The notes beneath the pieces were generated by a model, which did no database searches, was not told the DNA's origin, and saw nothing but the letters and a program-made list of their open reading frames with translations. Of a stretch of 22,179 nucleotides of DNA, positions 13,940-22,179 are shown one piece after another. The position numbers and the translations under genes were made by a program. Each line of letters begins with the position of its first letter. Within the stretch, counting starts at the first letter, position 1. The DNA lies in contig JAFLDC010000007.1 of assembly GCA_017302775.1 (NCBI GenBank), positions 1 to 22,179 of the forward strand, read 5' to 3'. Source of the DNA: Sphingomonadales bacterium. GTDB lineage: Bacteria; Pseudomonadota; Alphaproteobacteria; Sphingomonadales; Sphingomonadaceae.

Positions 13940-14923
13940 GTGTCTGTTCTTTCGGACCGGTTCGGCCGGACCTTCCCGTACCTGCGGCTTTCCATCATCG
14001 ACGCCTGCAATTTCCGCTGCAGCTATTGTCTGCCGGACGGTTTCCATGCCCGCCCTGAACGTCCGGCCTCGCTGTCCCGCGAAGAAATCTCGCGCCTGCT
14101 ACGCGGCTTCTCCGCAGTGGGTCTGCGAAAACTGCGACTGACGGGCGGTGAACCGACCCTGCGTCGCGATCTGCCGGAGATCATCGCTTCTGCCGCAACG
14201 GTCGGCGGCATCGACAAGATCGCGCTCACCACCAATGGCACCCTGCTCGATCGCCGTGTCGCCCGATGGCGCGACGCCGGCCTGACCCATCTGAATGTCA
14301 GCGTCGACGCTCTGGATACCGAACGCTTCCGGACCATCACCGGCCATGACCGCCTGCCGGAGATCCTGCGCGGCGTCGAGCTGGCATGCGTCCTGGGTTA
14401 TGCCGCGGTCAAGCTCAACGCCGTCCTGCTGCGGGGATTGAACGACGACCAGTTGCCGCGCTGGTTCGACTATCTGCGGGAGCGCGATGTCGCCGTCCGC
14501 TTCATCGAGCTGATGCGAACGGGCGATAACCGGACCTATTTCGAGCGCCACCACCAGCGTGCGGACACGCTGGAAATCGAACTGCAGCGCGCTGGCTGGC
14601 GCCTGCTGCAACGTGCACCCGATGCCGGCCCGGCCCGTGAATACGCCCATCCTGACTATGCCGGGCGTATCGGCGTGATCGCCCCCTACTCCAGGGATTT
14701 CTGCGCGGGCTGCAACCGTCTGCGGGTGACCCATACCGGCGACCTCCGGTTGTGTCTGTTCGGGAACGTCGGAATCCCGCTGCGTCCTTGGCTGCAGGAC
14801 GATGGCGACCGCGATCGGCTGGTGGCGGCGCTGCGCGCGCAACTCGGTCTCAAGGCCATCGGCCACCGTCTGCATGAAGACGAGACTGGCCTCACACCCA
14901 ATCTCTCAACCATCGGTGGCTGA
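13940..14923 (+). CDS. moaA: GTP 3',8-cyclase MoaA
   Basis: A 327-residue radical-SAM enzyme that converts GTP to 3',8-cyclo-7,8-dihydro-GTP, the first step of molybdenum-cofactor synthesis. It has the SAM cluster motif C23-x3-C27-x2-C30 (ACNFRCSYC), LRLTGGEPTLRRDL, TTNGTLL, the second-cluster motif CAGCNRLRVTHTGDLRLC, and the C-terminal GG (STIGG) needed for catalysis. The start is GTG 13940 with AAGGAG nine bases upstream; it gives the family length (E. coli MoaA is 329 aa). The frame is open back to 13772, but those codons overlap the promoter. The stop is directly followed by the next ATG. Confidence 0.96.
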   Translation: MSVLSDRFGRTFPYLRLSIIDACNFRCSYCLPDGFHARPERPASLSREEISRLLRGFSAVGLRKLRLTGGEPTLRRDLPEIIASAATVGGIDKIALTTNGTLLDRRVARWRDAGLTHLNVSVDALDTERFRTITGHDRLPEILRGVELACVLGYAAVKLNAVLLRGLNDDQLPRWFDYLRERDVAVRFIELMRTGDNRTYFERHHQRADTLEIELQRAGWRLLQRAPDAGPAREYAHPDYAGRIGVIAPYSRDFCAGCNRLRVTHTGDLRLCLFGNVGIPLRPWLQDDGDRDRLVAALRAQLGLKAIGHRLHEDETGLTPNLSTIGG

Positions 14924-15919
14924 ATGAACGCATCCCTTTCCACTTTTCGCATGGCGGATGTCCGCCATAAACGTCCCAGCGAAAGGCGCGCGGTCGCGGT
15001 CGGCGAGCTGCGCGCCGGATCGGTCGGATATGCGGCACTGGTCGACAGGACTCTCCCGAAGGGCGATGCATTGGCGATGGCGGAGGCCGCGGGCCTGCAA
15101 GGGGCGAAGCACGCCTCCCAACTGATGCCATTGTGCCACCCGCTGTCGATCGAATACGTGGATGTCCGCTGCGTTCCCGTGCCGGAACGTCAGGCGATCC
15201 GGGTCTACTGCGAAGTGGCGCTCACCGCCAAGACTGGGGTCGAGATGGAAGCCCTGGCCGGTGCGAGTGCCGCATTGCTGACACTCTACGACCTGACCAA
15301 ACCAGTCGATCCGGCACTGTCGATCGAAGCGGTGCGCCTGCTTTTCAAGGAAGGCGGAAAAAAAGGCCTGTGGACCCACCCGGCAGGCATGACCGAAGAA
15401 GAAACTGCGCAATACCGGCCAAGACCCAGCCCACGTCTGGATGGCGAAACGGTGGCGGTAGTCACGCTCAGCGACCGCGCGTCGGCGGGCCTGTACGAGG
15501 ATCGCAGCGGTGCGCTGATGGAAGACACGCTGCAGACGATGGGCGCCACCGTACGTCGGCGCTTGCTGCCCGACGGCATCGATGTCCTTGCGGCAGCCTT
15601 GCGCGAGGAAGCGGCGGTCGGCACACCACTGGTACTGTGCACGGGCGGTACCGGCTTCGGGCCTCGCGATCTGGCGCCGGAGGCATTGGCCATGGTCGCG
15701 ACACGCACCGTGCCGGGGCTGGCCGAGTTGTTCAGGGGCGCCAGCAGCGCGCATACGCCTTTGGCCTGGCTCAGCCGCGCCTCGTGCGCGCTAGTCGGCG
15801 ACGGCACGCTGGTGGTCTGTCTACCGGGCAGTCCCAAGGCAGTCGTACAGGGTCTGGACATCCTCGCACCGCTCCTGCCGCACGCCCTGGCGATGATGAG
15901 AGGTGCACCGCACGCATGA
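14924..15919 (+). CDS. moaCB: MoaC-MoaB fusion: cPMP synthase plus molybdopterin adenylyltransferase
   Basis: A 331-residue bifunctional protein. Residues 1-150 are MoaC (3',8-cH2GTP to cPMP): LPKGDALAMAEAAGLQGAKH, SQLMPLCHPL, KTGVEMEALAGAS, and the active-site region LYDLTKPVDPALSIE with Asp and Lys in place. After a Pro-rich linker (about 155-170), residues 172-331 are MoaB/MogA-like (adenylylates molybdopterin for Mo insertion): LSDRASAGLYEDRSG, LCTGGTGFGPRDLAPEA and CLPGSPKAVVQG. MoaC-MoaB fusions are known in several Proteobacteria. ATG 14924 touches the moaA stop (TGAATG), and its stop overlaps the moeA start (ATGA), so the whole operon is coupled. No separate moaB/mogA is needed here. 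Confidence 0.94.
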   Translation: MNASLSTFRMADVRHKRPSERRAVAVGELRAGSVGYAALVDRTLPKGDALAMAEAAGLQGAKHASQLMPLCHPLSIEYVDVRCVPVPERQAIRVYCEVALTAKTGVEMEALAGASAALLTLYDLTKPVDPALSIEAVRLLFKEGGKKGLWTHPAGMTEEETAQYRPRPSPRLDGETVAVVTLSDRASAGLYEDRSGALMEDTLQTMGATVRRRLLPDGIDVLAAALREEAAVGTPLVLCTGGTGFGPRDLAPEALAMVATRTVPGLAELFRGASSAHTPLAWLSRASCALVGDGTLVVCLPGSPKAVVQGLDILAPLLPHALAMMRGAPHA

Positions 15920-17178
15920 AGACGATGATCGGCATCGACGAGGCGCTCGAACTGATCCGAGCCTGCTGCGCTCCCTTGTCCATCGAACATATTCCGCTGG
16001 CACAGGCTGGCGGCCGGGTGTTGGCTGCCCCGATCGAGGCACCGCGCGCGCTGCCGCCATTCGACAATGCCGCGATGGATGGCTTCGCGTTGTCCTGGCG
16101 GGGCGATCTGAGTATCGGCACCGTCCTTCCGGTTCACGCGGAACAGGCCGCGGGCGATGGCGCCGCGGCTCAAACCGGCGGCGCTTGCAGCATCATGACC
16201 GGCGCGCGTATGCCGGATGGACTGGATACCGTCATTCCGGTCGAAAACTGTTCGGTCCTGGCCCGCGACGCGGACGACCGGCCGCTGTCGATCGCGCTGG
16301 CCGAGGCCCCCACGCGCCATCAGCATGTCCGTCGCACCGGTGAGGATGTCGCGCACGGCGAGCGCGTGCTCGACGCGGGAGTACGGCTGACGGATGAGGC
16401 ATTGATGGTCCTGCGCGGCATCGGCATCGGCGAAGTCGCCGTGCATCGTCGCCCGCGCCTGGTGGTCGTATGCACCGGACGGGAACTGGTCGATGCCGAT
16501 GGCGCCGAACTCGGCCCGGGTCAGATCGCCAACACCAATGGTCCATATCTCGAAGGGTTGCTGGCCGAGGCCGGTGCCGAGGTGGTCGAACGTCTGACCC
16601 TACCGGACGAACCCTCCGTACTGGCTACGCATCTCGAACGCTGGTTCCGCGAAGGACTCGATCTGGTGGTGACCACCGGCGCGGTCTCGATGGGCCGCTA
16701 CGACTTCGTCCCCGACGTGCTCGTTGCCGCCGGCGCCACGGTGCGCTTCCACAAACTGCGGATGCGCCCAGGCAAACCGCTGCTGTTGGCAACTACCAAC
16801 AGCGGAACCCTGATCTTCGGCCTACCCGGAAATCCTGTCTCCAGTACGGTCGGCGCACGGTTTTTTGTCGATGCGGCGCTGCGCGCCTTGACCGGTCGCT
16901 CCCCCGAGAACCCGATCCAACTGCCGCTTGCCGACGACGTGCTCAAGAAACCGGGGGTTTCGCTGATCCTGAAAGCCGCCCTCCACCTTACGCCCGATGC
17001 GCGTCTGATGGTGCGGGTGCTGAAGGGACAGGAGAGCTTCAAGACCGCTCCGTTGCTGGCGGCCAACGCCTGGGTCATCCTGCCCGAGGAGGGCTCCATG
17101 CTTCCGGCAGGCATCTTTGTCCCCGTGTTCCCGCTGCGATCCAGCGAGAACGACTTCCTGCAGACACCACCTCCATGA
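15916..17178 (+). CDS. moeA: Molybdopterin molybdotransferase MoeA
   Basis: A 420-residue enzyme that inserts molybdate into adenylylated molybdopterin. Motifs in order are LAQAGGRVLAAPI, LPPFDNAAMDGFAL (the conserved PxxDxSAMDGxA element), IMTGARMPDGLDTVIPVEN, RRTGEDVAHGERVLDAG, VVVCTGRELVD, GQIANTNGPYLEGLL, VTTGAVSMGRYDFVPDVL, RMRPGKPLLL and IFGLPGNPVSSTV. ATG 15916 overlaps the moaCB stop (ATGA), and this start gives the MoeA length. The stop overlaps the moaD start. The frame is open far upstream (to 15133), but that part is a shadow of moaCB. Confidence 0.95.
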   Translation: MKTMIGIDEALELIRACCAPLSIEHIPLAQAGGRVLAAPIEAPRALPPFDNAAMDGFALSWRGDLSIGTVLPVHAEQAAGDGAAAQTGGACSIMTGARMPDGLDTVIPVENCSVLARDADDRPLSIALAEAPTRHQHVRRTGEDVAHGERVLDAGVRLTDEALMVLRGIGIGEVAVHRRPRLVVVCTGRELVDADGAELGPGQIANTNGPYLEGLLAEAGAEVVERLTLPDEPSVLATHLERWFREGLDLVVTTGAVSMGRYDFVPDVLVAAGATVRFHKLRMRPGKPLLLATTNSGTLIFGLPGNPVSSTVGARFFVDAALRALTGRSPENPIQLPLADDVLKKPGVSLILKAALHLTPDARLMVRVLKGQESFKTAPLLAANAWVILPEEGSMLPAGIFVPVFPLRSSENDFLQTPPP

Positions 17179-17435
17179 TGATCACTCTAAAACTGTTCGG
17201 ACGCTTCCGCGATTTCAGCACAGCCCCGGAAATCCAGGTCGAACTCCCGGGCATCACCACCGTCGCCGAATTCCGCAACGCCTTCGACTCATGGGCCCGG
17301 GGTCATTGGCCGCGCTATACGTCCGGACTGCTCAGATCCTCGGCGATCGCTACCGAATCAGACTTGCTGCAGGCATGGAGCCCACTGCCTGTGGACGGGC
17401 GGATCGCAATCCTGCCACCGGTCAGCGGAGGCTGA
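17175..17435 (+). CDS. moaD: MoaD, small subunit of molybdopterin synthase
   Basis: An 86-residue ubiquitin-like sulfur carrier. It starts MMITLKLFGRFRDF, ends in the required PPVSGG with a C-terminal Gly-Gly that carries the thiocarboxylate, and has ILPPVSGG as the last strand. ATG 17175 overlaps the moeA TGA; a second ATG at 17178 would remove one residue. The middle (SWARGHWPRYTSGLLRSS) is slightly longer than E. coli MoaD. It is followed two bases later by moaE, its partner subunit. Confidence 0.92.
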   Translation: MMITLKLFGRFRDFSTAPEIQVELPGITTVAEFRNAFDSWARGHWPRYTSGLLRSSAIATESDLLQAWSPLPVDGRIAILPPVSGG

Positions 17436-17437
17436 AC

Positions 17438-17896
17438 ATGGACCTCGACAATCGCGTCTCCTGTCATATCGTCGACATCGACGACGGCCCCCTCGACCCC
17501 AAAGCTGCCCTCGACTTCGTTTGCGACGACGCATTCGGCGGGATCGATCTCTTCGTCGGTCGCGTCCGTGCCGCAAGCCATGGGCGAACCTGCGTAGCAG
17601 TGCATTACGACATGTTCGACCCGCTCGCGCTCAACGTCTTCGCGCGCACAGCGACCGAAGCGATCGCTGCCTTCGGGCCGATAGCCAAATGCTATGTCGC
17701 CCATGCCCGGGGCGAACTGACGGTTGGCGACCTGGCAGTGGTGATCGCCTTCGGGACGCCACACCGCGATGAGGCCTTCCGCGGTTGTCGCCAAGTCATC
17801 GAAGCGGTCAAGCACCAGGCGCCGATCTGGAAGCAGGAACACTTCATCGATGGTCACAGCGAATGGAGCGAAGGTTGCTCGCTCTGTGGCCATTGA
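17438..17896 (+). CDS. moaE: MoaE, large subunit of molybdopterin synthase
   Basis: A 152-residue catalytic subunit that transfers two sulfurs from MoaD to cPMP. Motifs are GIDLFVGRVRAASHGR, VHYDMFDPLA, VAHARGELTVGDLAVVIAFG, HRDEAFRGCRQVIEAVKHQA and PIWKQEHFIDGHSEWSEG, with the catalytic Lys of KHQAPIWK and the family ending. ATG 17438 has GGAG about eight bases upstream, inside moaD. The C-terminal CSLCGH adds a CxxC not needed for the known reaction. It ends the moa operon; a hairpin follows. Confidence 0.94.
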   Translation: MDLDNRVSCHIVDIDDGPLDPKAALDFVCDDAFGGIDLFVGRVRAASHGRTCVAVHYDMFDPLALNVFARTATEAIAAFGPIAKCYVAHARGELTVGDLAVVIAFGTPHRDEAFRGCRQVIEAVKHQAPIWKQEHFIDGHSEWSEGCSLCGH

Positions 17897-17910
17897 CGAC
17901 CGCCTTGCAC

Positions 17911-17927
17911 TTGCTGCGCCGCAGCAA
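17911..17927 (+). terminator. Hairpin after moaE (possible weak terminator)
   Basis: TTGCTGCGCCGCAGCAA is an exact inverted repeat around one central C and would fold as a 6-bp stem with a CGCCG loop. It begins 14 bases after the moaE stop. The downstream AATCTCTTT is only mildly T-rich, so read-through into the next gene is possible. It may mark the end of the moa operon or protect the transcript. Confidence 0.4.
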
Positions 17928-17984
17928 AATCTCTTTGACATTCAACGGCATCGCGATTGCGACCTGACTGGAAAAAATGACACC

Positions 17985-18323
17985 ATGAAGCTCAACCTTG
18001 CCGACGACCAACTGCGCCTGCGCATGTCCGAGATCGATCTGGAGCGTCTGCTGCAGGAAGGGCGCATCGACCAGAACTGGGCCTGTCCGGACGGCTCGAC
18101 CGCGCACTGCGCGCTCACATTGACGGCCATGGCACCCGTCAGCCATTGCGAGGGGAACCTGATGAACCTGCGCATCGACCTGCCCCACACCGACTTCCTC
18201 GCGTTCGCAGCCGAACGCCCGCGCCGCGATGGCTTCCAGTTCGACTGCGCCGGAATCGGCATCAGCATCGAGGTCGATGTGCGCGACAGCCACAGACGCC
18301 GCCCGTCACCCGCCGACATCTGA
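17985..18323 (+). CDS. DUF7009-like small protein between moaE and narG
   Basis: A 112-residue protein starting MKLNLADDQLRLRMSEIDLE, the opening typical of short uncharacterised proteins (the DUF7009 type, pattern MKxRxxDxxLRxRLxxxEl) often found beside molybdenum-cofactor or nitrate-reductase genes. The middle has GRIDQNWACPDGS and the end DGFQFDCAGIGISIEVD, after which a basic tail follows. ATG 17985 has an A-rich stretch upstream (GGAAAAAATGACACC) in place of a strong ribosome site. It is about 90 bases after moaE and 85 before narG. The role is unknown; position suggests cofactor delivery or Nar maturation. Confidence 0.72.
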   Translation: MKLNLADDQLRLRMSEIDLERLLQEGRIDQNWACPDGSTAHCALTLTAMAPVSHCEGNLMNLRIDLPHTDFLAFAAERPRRDGFQFDCAGIGISIEVDVRDSHRRRPSPADI

Positions 18324-18337
18324 CGACCCCGGCAAGA

Positions 18338-18380
18338 TTGACGTATGTCAATGACACCTCGTAGTCGCCACCGCGAAACT
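18338..18380 (+). promoter_or_regulatory. FNR/Dnr-type box and -10 of the nar operon
   Basis: TTGACGTATGTCAA at 18338-18351 is a perfect palindrome of the same type as the moaA box. A weak -10-like GAAACT lies at 18375-18380, 23 bases downstream. The narG ATG is 57 bases after the box. No clear NarL-type heptamers were seen nearby. Confidence 0.7.
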
Positions 18381-18408
18381 GCCGCCGCCATCGTACGAGA
18401 GCCAACTC

Positions 18409-21400
18409 ATGAGTTATTTCCTGGACCGTCTGAACTTCCTGAAACCCGCTCCCGAACCGTTCTCGGACGGCCATGGTGCTACTCGAGCCGATGACAGGAG
18501 TTGGGAAGACGGTTACCGGCAACGCTGGCAGTACGACAAGATCGTACGGTCGACCCACGGCGTGAACTGCACCGGCTCCTGCAGCTGGAAGGTCTACGTC
18601 AAGAATGGCCTGGTCACATGGGAAACCCAGCAGACCGATTACCCGCGCACCCGTCCCGATCTGCCGAACCACGAGCCCCGTGGCTGCCCGCGTGGCGCCA
18701 GCTATTCCTGGTATCTGTACAGCGCCAACCGGGTGAAGTACCCGTTGATGCGCTCGGCCCTGCTGAAACTGTGGCGTGAGGCGCGAAAGACCCGATCGCC
18801 GGTCGAGGCATGGGCTTCGATCGTCGAAGATCCGGCCAAGGCCAAGAGTTACAAGAGCAAACGAGGCATGGGCGGCTTCGTGCGGGTCGAGTGGGACGAA
18901 GCCAACGAATTGATCGCGGCCTCCAACCTCTACACGGTCAGGCAATACGGACCCGATCGTGTCGTCGGTTTCTCGCCGATCCCGGCGATGTCAATGGTCA
19001 GCTACGCCGCCGGAGCCCGGTATCTGTCGCTACTCGGCGGCGCGTGCCTGAGTTTCTACGACTGGTATTGCGATCTGCCGCCGGCAAGCCCGCAGATCTG
19101 GGGCGAACAGACCGACGTGCCGGAATCAGCGGACTGGTACAACAGCCGCTACATCATCGCCTGGGGCTCGAACGTCCCGCAGACACGCACGCCGGATGCG
19201 CACTTCTTCACCGAGGCGCGCTACAACGGCACCAAGACGGTGGCGATCACGCCGGACTATTCCGAAGTCGCCAAGCTCACCGATCACTGGTTGCACCCGA
19301 AACAGGGCACCGACGCCGCGCTGGCCTTCGCGTTCGGCCACGTGATCCTGAAGGAATTCCATGTCGATGATCCGTCGCAATACTTCACCGATTACTGCCG
19401 CCAGTACAGCGACATGCCGCTGCTGGTACGTCTGGAGAAGCGCGCGGATGGCCGGCTGGTTCCGGAGCGCTTCCTGCGCGCCAGCGATCTGGGCGGACTG
19501 GGCGAGGCGAACAATCCGGAGTGGAAGACGCTGGCCTACGATGACGCCACCGGCGGCATCGTCGTTCCCAACGGCTCGGTCGGTTTCCGCTGGGGCGAGA
19601 AAGGCAAGTGGAACATCGAGGAGAAGGACAGCGCTGGCCGCGAAACCCGCCTGCGTCTGACCCTGAAGGATCATGCCGATTCGCTCGAAGCGGTCAGTTT
19701 TCCGTATTTCGGCGGCATAGAGAACGAATACTGGACCGAATCCAAATTCGACGAGGTCCTGGAGCGCAACATCCCGATCAAACGTCTGCAACTAGCAGAC
19801 GGAAAGGAATGGGCGGTCGCCTCGGTCTACGACCTGTTGCTGGCACAGTATGGAGTGGATCGCGGCCTCGGGGGCGGGAACGTCGCCACGGACTTCGACG
19901 ATGACGTTCCCGGTACGCCCGCCTGGCAGGAAAAGATCACCGGCGTGCCACGCGGCGAGGTGATTCGCATCGCTCGGGAATTCGCGCGCACCGCGGACAA
20001 GACTCGGGGCCGCAGCATGATCATCGTCGGTGCGGCGATGAATCACTGGTACCACAACGACATGAACTATCGCGGGCTGATCAACATGCTCGTGATGTGC
20101 GGATGCGTGGGCCAGACCGGCGGTGGCTGGGCGCACTACGTCGGACAGGAGAAGCTGCGGCCGCAATCGGGCTGGGCGCCGATCGCGTTCGCGACCGACT
20201 GGAGCAAACCGCCGCGTCAGATGAACGGCACCAGCTTCTTCTACTTCAATTCCAGCCAGTACCGCTATGAGAAGCTCGGCGTCGACGAGATTCTCTCGCC
20301 GCTGGCCGACAAGGCGAAGTACACGGGTTCGCTGGCCGATTTCAATCTGCGCGCGGTGCGCATGGGCTGGCTGCCGGCCATCCCGCAGCTCAACACGAAC
20401 CCACTGCAGCTAGTGCGCGAGGCAGAGCGAGCGGGCATTGCCCCGGTGGACTACGCGGTCGACAAGCTGAAGGACGGCAGCCTCGATTTCGCATTCGCGG
20501 ACCCGGACGCGCCGGAGAACTACCCGCGCAATCTGTTCATCTGGCGCTCCAACCTGCTTGGCAGCTCCGGCAAGGGACACGAGTACATGCTCCGCCATCT
20601 GCTCGGGACGCGGCACGGGCTGCAGGGCAAGGATCTGGGTGAACGCGGTGCGGTGAAGCCGGAGGAAGTCAAATGGCGGGACGAGGCTCCGGAGGGCAAG
20701 CTCGACCTGCTGGTCACGCTGGATTTCCGTATGTGCACCACCGCGCTGTATTCCGACATCGTGCTGCCGACCGCGACCTGGTACGAAAAGGACGACCTCA
20801 ACACCTCCGACATGCATCCGTTCATCCATCCGCTGTCGAAAGCGGTGGATCCGGCCTGGGAGGCGCGCAGCGATTGGGAGATATTCAAGGGCATCGCGCA
20901 GACCGTGAGCGACCTGGCGCCGGGCGTGCTCGGCGTCGAAAAAGATCTGGTGCTGGTGCCGACGCTGCACGACACGTCGAACGAGATCGCCATGCCGTTC
21001 GGCGTGACCGACTGGAAAAAGGGCGAGTGCGAACTCATCCCCGGCAAGACCGCGCCGAGCATAGTCGTGGTCGAACGCGATTATCCGAATCTCTACAGAA
21101 AGTTCACATCGCTCGGACCGCTGCTGGACAAGCAGGGCAACGGCGGCAAGGGCATGAGCTGGGACACGAAGCACGAAGTCGAATTTCTCGGCAAGCTCAA
21201 TCACGAAGTCGCCGAAGAGGGCCTCAGCAAAGGGCGTCCGCGACTGGAAACGGCCATCGACGCCGCCGAGGCGATCATGCATCTCGCGCCCGAAACCAAC
21301 GGTCATGTCGCGGTGAAGGCCTGGGAATCGCTCGGGACGTTCACCGGGCGCGAGCACACGCATCTCGCTGTCGGCAAGGAGCACGAAGCCATCCGCTTCC

Positions 21401-22152
21401 GCGACATCCAGGCGCAGCCGCGCAAGATCATCAGCTCGCCGATCTGGTCCGGACTCGAAGACGAGCACGTCAGCTACAATGCCGGCTATACCAACGTCCA
21501 TGAACTGATCCCGTGGCGCACCCTCACCGGCCGTCAGCAGTTCTATCAGGATCACGAATGGATGCGCGATTTCGGTGAAGCGCTGATGGGGTATCGGCCG
21601 CCGGTGGACACCAAGACGGTCAAGCCGATCATGGGCAAGAAGCCCAATGGCCATAAAGAGATCGTGCTCAACTGGATCACCCCGCATCAGAAGTGGGGGA
21701 TCCACAGCACCTACAGCGACAACCTGATCATGCAGACGCTGTCGCGCGGTGGACCGATCGTCTGGTTGTCCGAAGATGATGCGAAAAGCGCGGGCATTGA
21801 GGACAACGATTGGATCGAACTGTTCAACGTCAACGGCGCGATCGCGGCGAGGGCGGTCGTCAGCCAGCGCATGATGAACGGCATCGCGATGATGTACCAC
21901 GCGCAGGAACGCATCATCAACACACCCGGTTCTGAGGTCACCGGCACGCGCGGCGGCATCCACAACTCGGTCACCCGCGTGGTGGTCAAGCCCACGCACA
22001 TGATCGGCGGGTATGCGCAGCTCGCCTACGGCTTCAATTATTACGGCACAGTCGGAACCAACCGCGACGAGCTGGTGATCGTGAGAAAAATGAACAAGAT
22101 CGATTGGCTCGATGGTGAGCCTGTCCCCGCCACCGAGGAGGCAGCCCGATGA
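18409..22152 (+). CDS. narG: Respiratory nitrate reductase alpha subunit NarG
   Basis: A 1247-residue cytoplasmic molybdoenzyme that reduces nitrate to nitrite with bis-MGD. The FS0 iron-sulfur site is H50, C54, C58 and C93 (THGVNCTGSCSW and EPRGCPRG), as in NarG of E. coli shifted by one. The molybdenum ligand Asp is D222 in YDWYCDLPPASPQ. Other family stretches are WGSNVPQTRTPDAHFFTEAR, TPDYSEVAKLTDHWLHPKQG, NHWYHNDMNYRGLINMLVMC and, near the end, HLAVGKEHEAIRFRDIQAQP. There is no twin-arginine signal, in line with the membrane-bound, inward-facing type. Length and motifs are complete. The stop overlaps the narH start (ATGA). Quinol electrons arrive through NarI and NarH. Confidence 0.98.
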   Translation: MSYFLDRLNFLKPAPEPFSDGHGATRADDRSWEDGYRQRWQYDKIVRSTHGVNCTGSCSWKVYVKNGLVTWETQQTDYPRTRPDLPNHEPRGCPRGASYSWYLYSANRVKYPLMRSALLKLWREARKTRSPVEAWASIVEDPAKAKSYKSKRGMGGFVRVEWDEANELIAASNLYTVRQYGPDRVVGFSPIPAMSMVSYAAGARYLSLLGGACLSFYDWYCDLPPASPQIWGEQTDVPESADWYNSRYIIAWGSNVPQTRTPDAHFFTEARYNGTKTVAITPDYSEVAKLTDHWLHPKQGTDAALAFAFGHVILKEFHVDDPSQYFTDYCRQYSDMPLLVRLEKRADGRLVPERFLRASDLGGLGEANNPEWKTLAYDDATGGIVVPNGSVGFRWGEKGKWNIEEKDSAGRETRLRLTLKDHADSLEAVSFPYFGGIENEYWTESKFDEVLERNIPIKRLQLADGKEWAVASVYDLLLAQYGVDRGLGGGNVATDFDDDVPGTPAWQEKITGVPRGEVIRIAREFARTADKTRGRSMIIVGAAMNHWYHNDMNYRGLINMLVMCGCVGQTGGGWAHYVGQEKLRPQSGWAPIAFATDWSKPPRQMNGTSFFYFNSSQYRYEKLGVDEILSPLADKAKYTGSLADFNLRAVRMGWLPAIPQLNTNPLQLVREAERAGIAPVDYAVDKLKDGSLDFAFADPDAPENYPRNLFIWRSNLLGSSGKGHEYMLRHLLGTRHGLQGKDLGERGAVKPEEVKWRDEAPEGKLDLLVTLDFRMCTTALYSDIVLPTATWYEKDDLNTSDMHPFIHPLSKAVDPAWEARSDWEIFKGIAQTVSDLAPGVLGVEKDLVLVPTLHDTSNEIAMPFGVTDWKKGECELIPGKTAPSIVVVERDYPNLYRKFTSLGPLLDKQGNGGKGMSWDTKHEVEFLGKLNHEVAEEGLSKGRPRLETAIDAAEAIMHLAPETNGHVAVKAWESLGTFTGREHTHLAVGKEHEAIRFRDIQAQPRKIISSPIWSGLEDEHVSYNAGYTNVHELIPWRTLTGRQQFYQDHEWMRDFGEALMGYRPPVDTKTVKPIMGKKPNGHKEIVLNWITPHQKWGIHSTYSDNLIMQTLSRGGPIVWLSEDDAKSAGIEDNDWIELFNVNGAIAARAVVSQRMMNGIAMMYHAQERIINTPGSEVTGTRGGIHNSVTRVVVKPTHMIGGYAQLAYGFNYYGTVGTNRDELVIVRKMNKIDWLDGEPVPATEEAAR

Positions 22153-22179
22153 AAGTGCGCGCACAGATCGCGATGGTCC
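22149..22179 (+). CDS. narH: NarH, nitrate reductase beta subunit (start only)
   Basis: ATG 22149 overlaps the narG stop. The ten visible codons read MKVRAQIAMV, matching the usual NarH start (MKIRxQVxMV). The protein carries the iron-sulfur clusters between NarI and NarG; the rest lies outside the window. Confidence 0.88.
   Translation, partial: MKVRAQIAMV

Noticed and set aside
15286..16446. A 386-codon minus-strand frame across moaCB and moeA
   Set aside because: Antisense shadow of two well-supported genes.
20410..22164. A 584-codon open frame on the minus strand
   Set aside because: Antisense shadow of narG; narG is full-length with all metal ligands, and the opposite translation looks like no family.
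1..22179. CRISPR arrays, tRNA or rRNA genes
   Set aside because: No regularly spaced repeats with unique spacers, and no tRNA or rRNA hallmarks, were seen on either strand.

Overview
This is a GC-rich window from a gammaproteobacterium. The style of the genes (Fiu-type TonB receptor, MoaC-MoaB fusion, GTG starts, TTGAC-N4-GTCAA boxes) suggests a Xanthomonadales/Rhodanobacter-like denitrifier, but the genus is inferred, not proven. The window is an accessory/anaerobic-respiration region.

Layout. (1) 1-1340 is the edge of a mobile or plasmid-like island: a partial unknown gene, a winged-helix replication-initiator-like gene whose 3' end carries iteron-like repeats, a small HGG/STGPRT-type mobile-element protein, and hairpin-rich non-coding DNA. 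(2) 1342-3965 (minus) holds a Fiu-type TonB siderophore receptor with a probable Fur site and a small exported ORF downstream. (3) 3966-5635 is a scar region: a truncated, frameshifted IS3-family transposase, a remnant of a ChrA chromate transporter, and inverted repeats. (4) 5636-10891 (plus) runs: a 3-TM protein, nnrS, a 39-codon ORF, a UbiD decarboxylase, ubiU and ubiV. (5) 10846-13665 (minus) is a tightly overlapping operon: DUF2249 protein, polytopic membrane protein, DGC-domain zinc-binding protein, a 37-codon ORF, and a chorismate-mutase-like/UbiT fusion. (6) 13940-17896 (plus) is a compact molybdenum-cofactor operon: moaA, moaC-moaB fusion, moeA, moaD, moaE. (7) 17985-22179 holds a DUF7009-like gene, narG and the start of narH.

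How it fits together. NarGHI takes electrons from quinol and needs bis-MGD cofactor, which the moa/moe operon supplies. Ubiquinone hydroxylation normally needs O2; UbiU, UbiV and UbiT are the O2-independent replacement, and a dedicated UbiD decarboxylase sits with them. NnrS relates to NO stress. The operons carry FNR/Dnr-type boxes (TTGAC-N4-GTCAA or close variants) with -10-like hexamers at near-constant spacing, so the region looks like one low-oxygen/nitrate regulon.

The most unusual item is the gene at 10846-11730. Its N-terminus aligns with AroQ-class chorismate mutase, including most catalytic positions, and its C-terminus is UbiT (SCP2). It suggests a physical link between chorismate metabolism and anaerobic ubiquinone synthesis. 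Next in interest are the two overlapping small ORFs and the uncharacterised DUF2249/membrane/DGC trio in the same operon.
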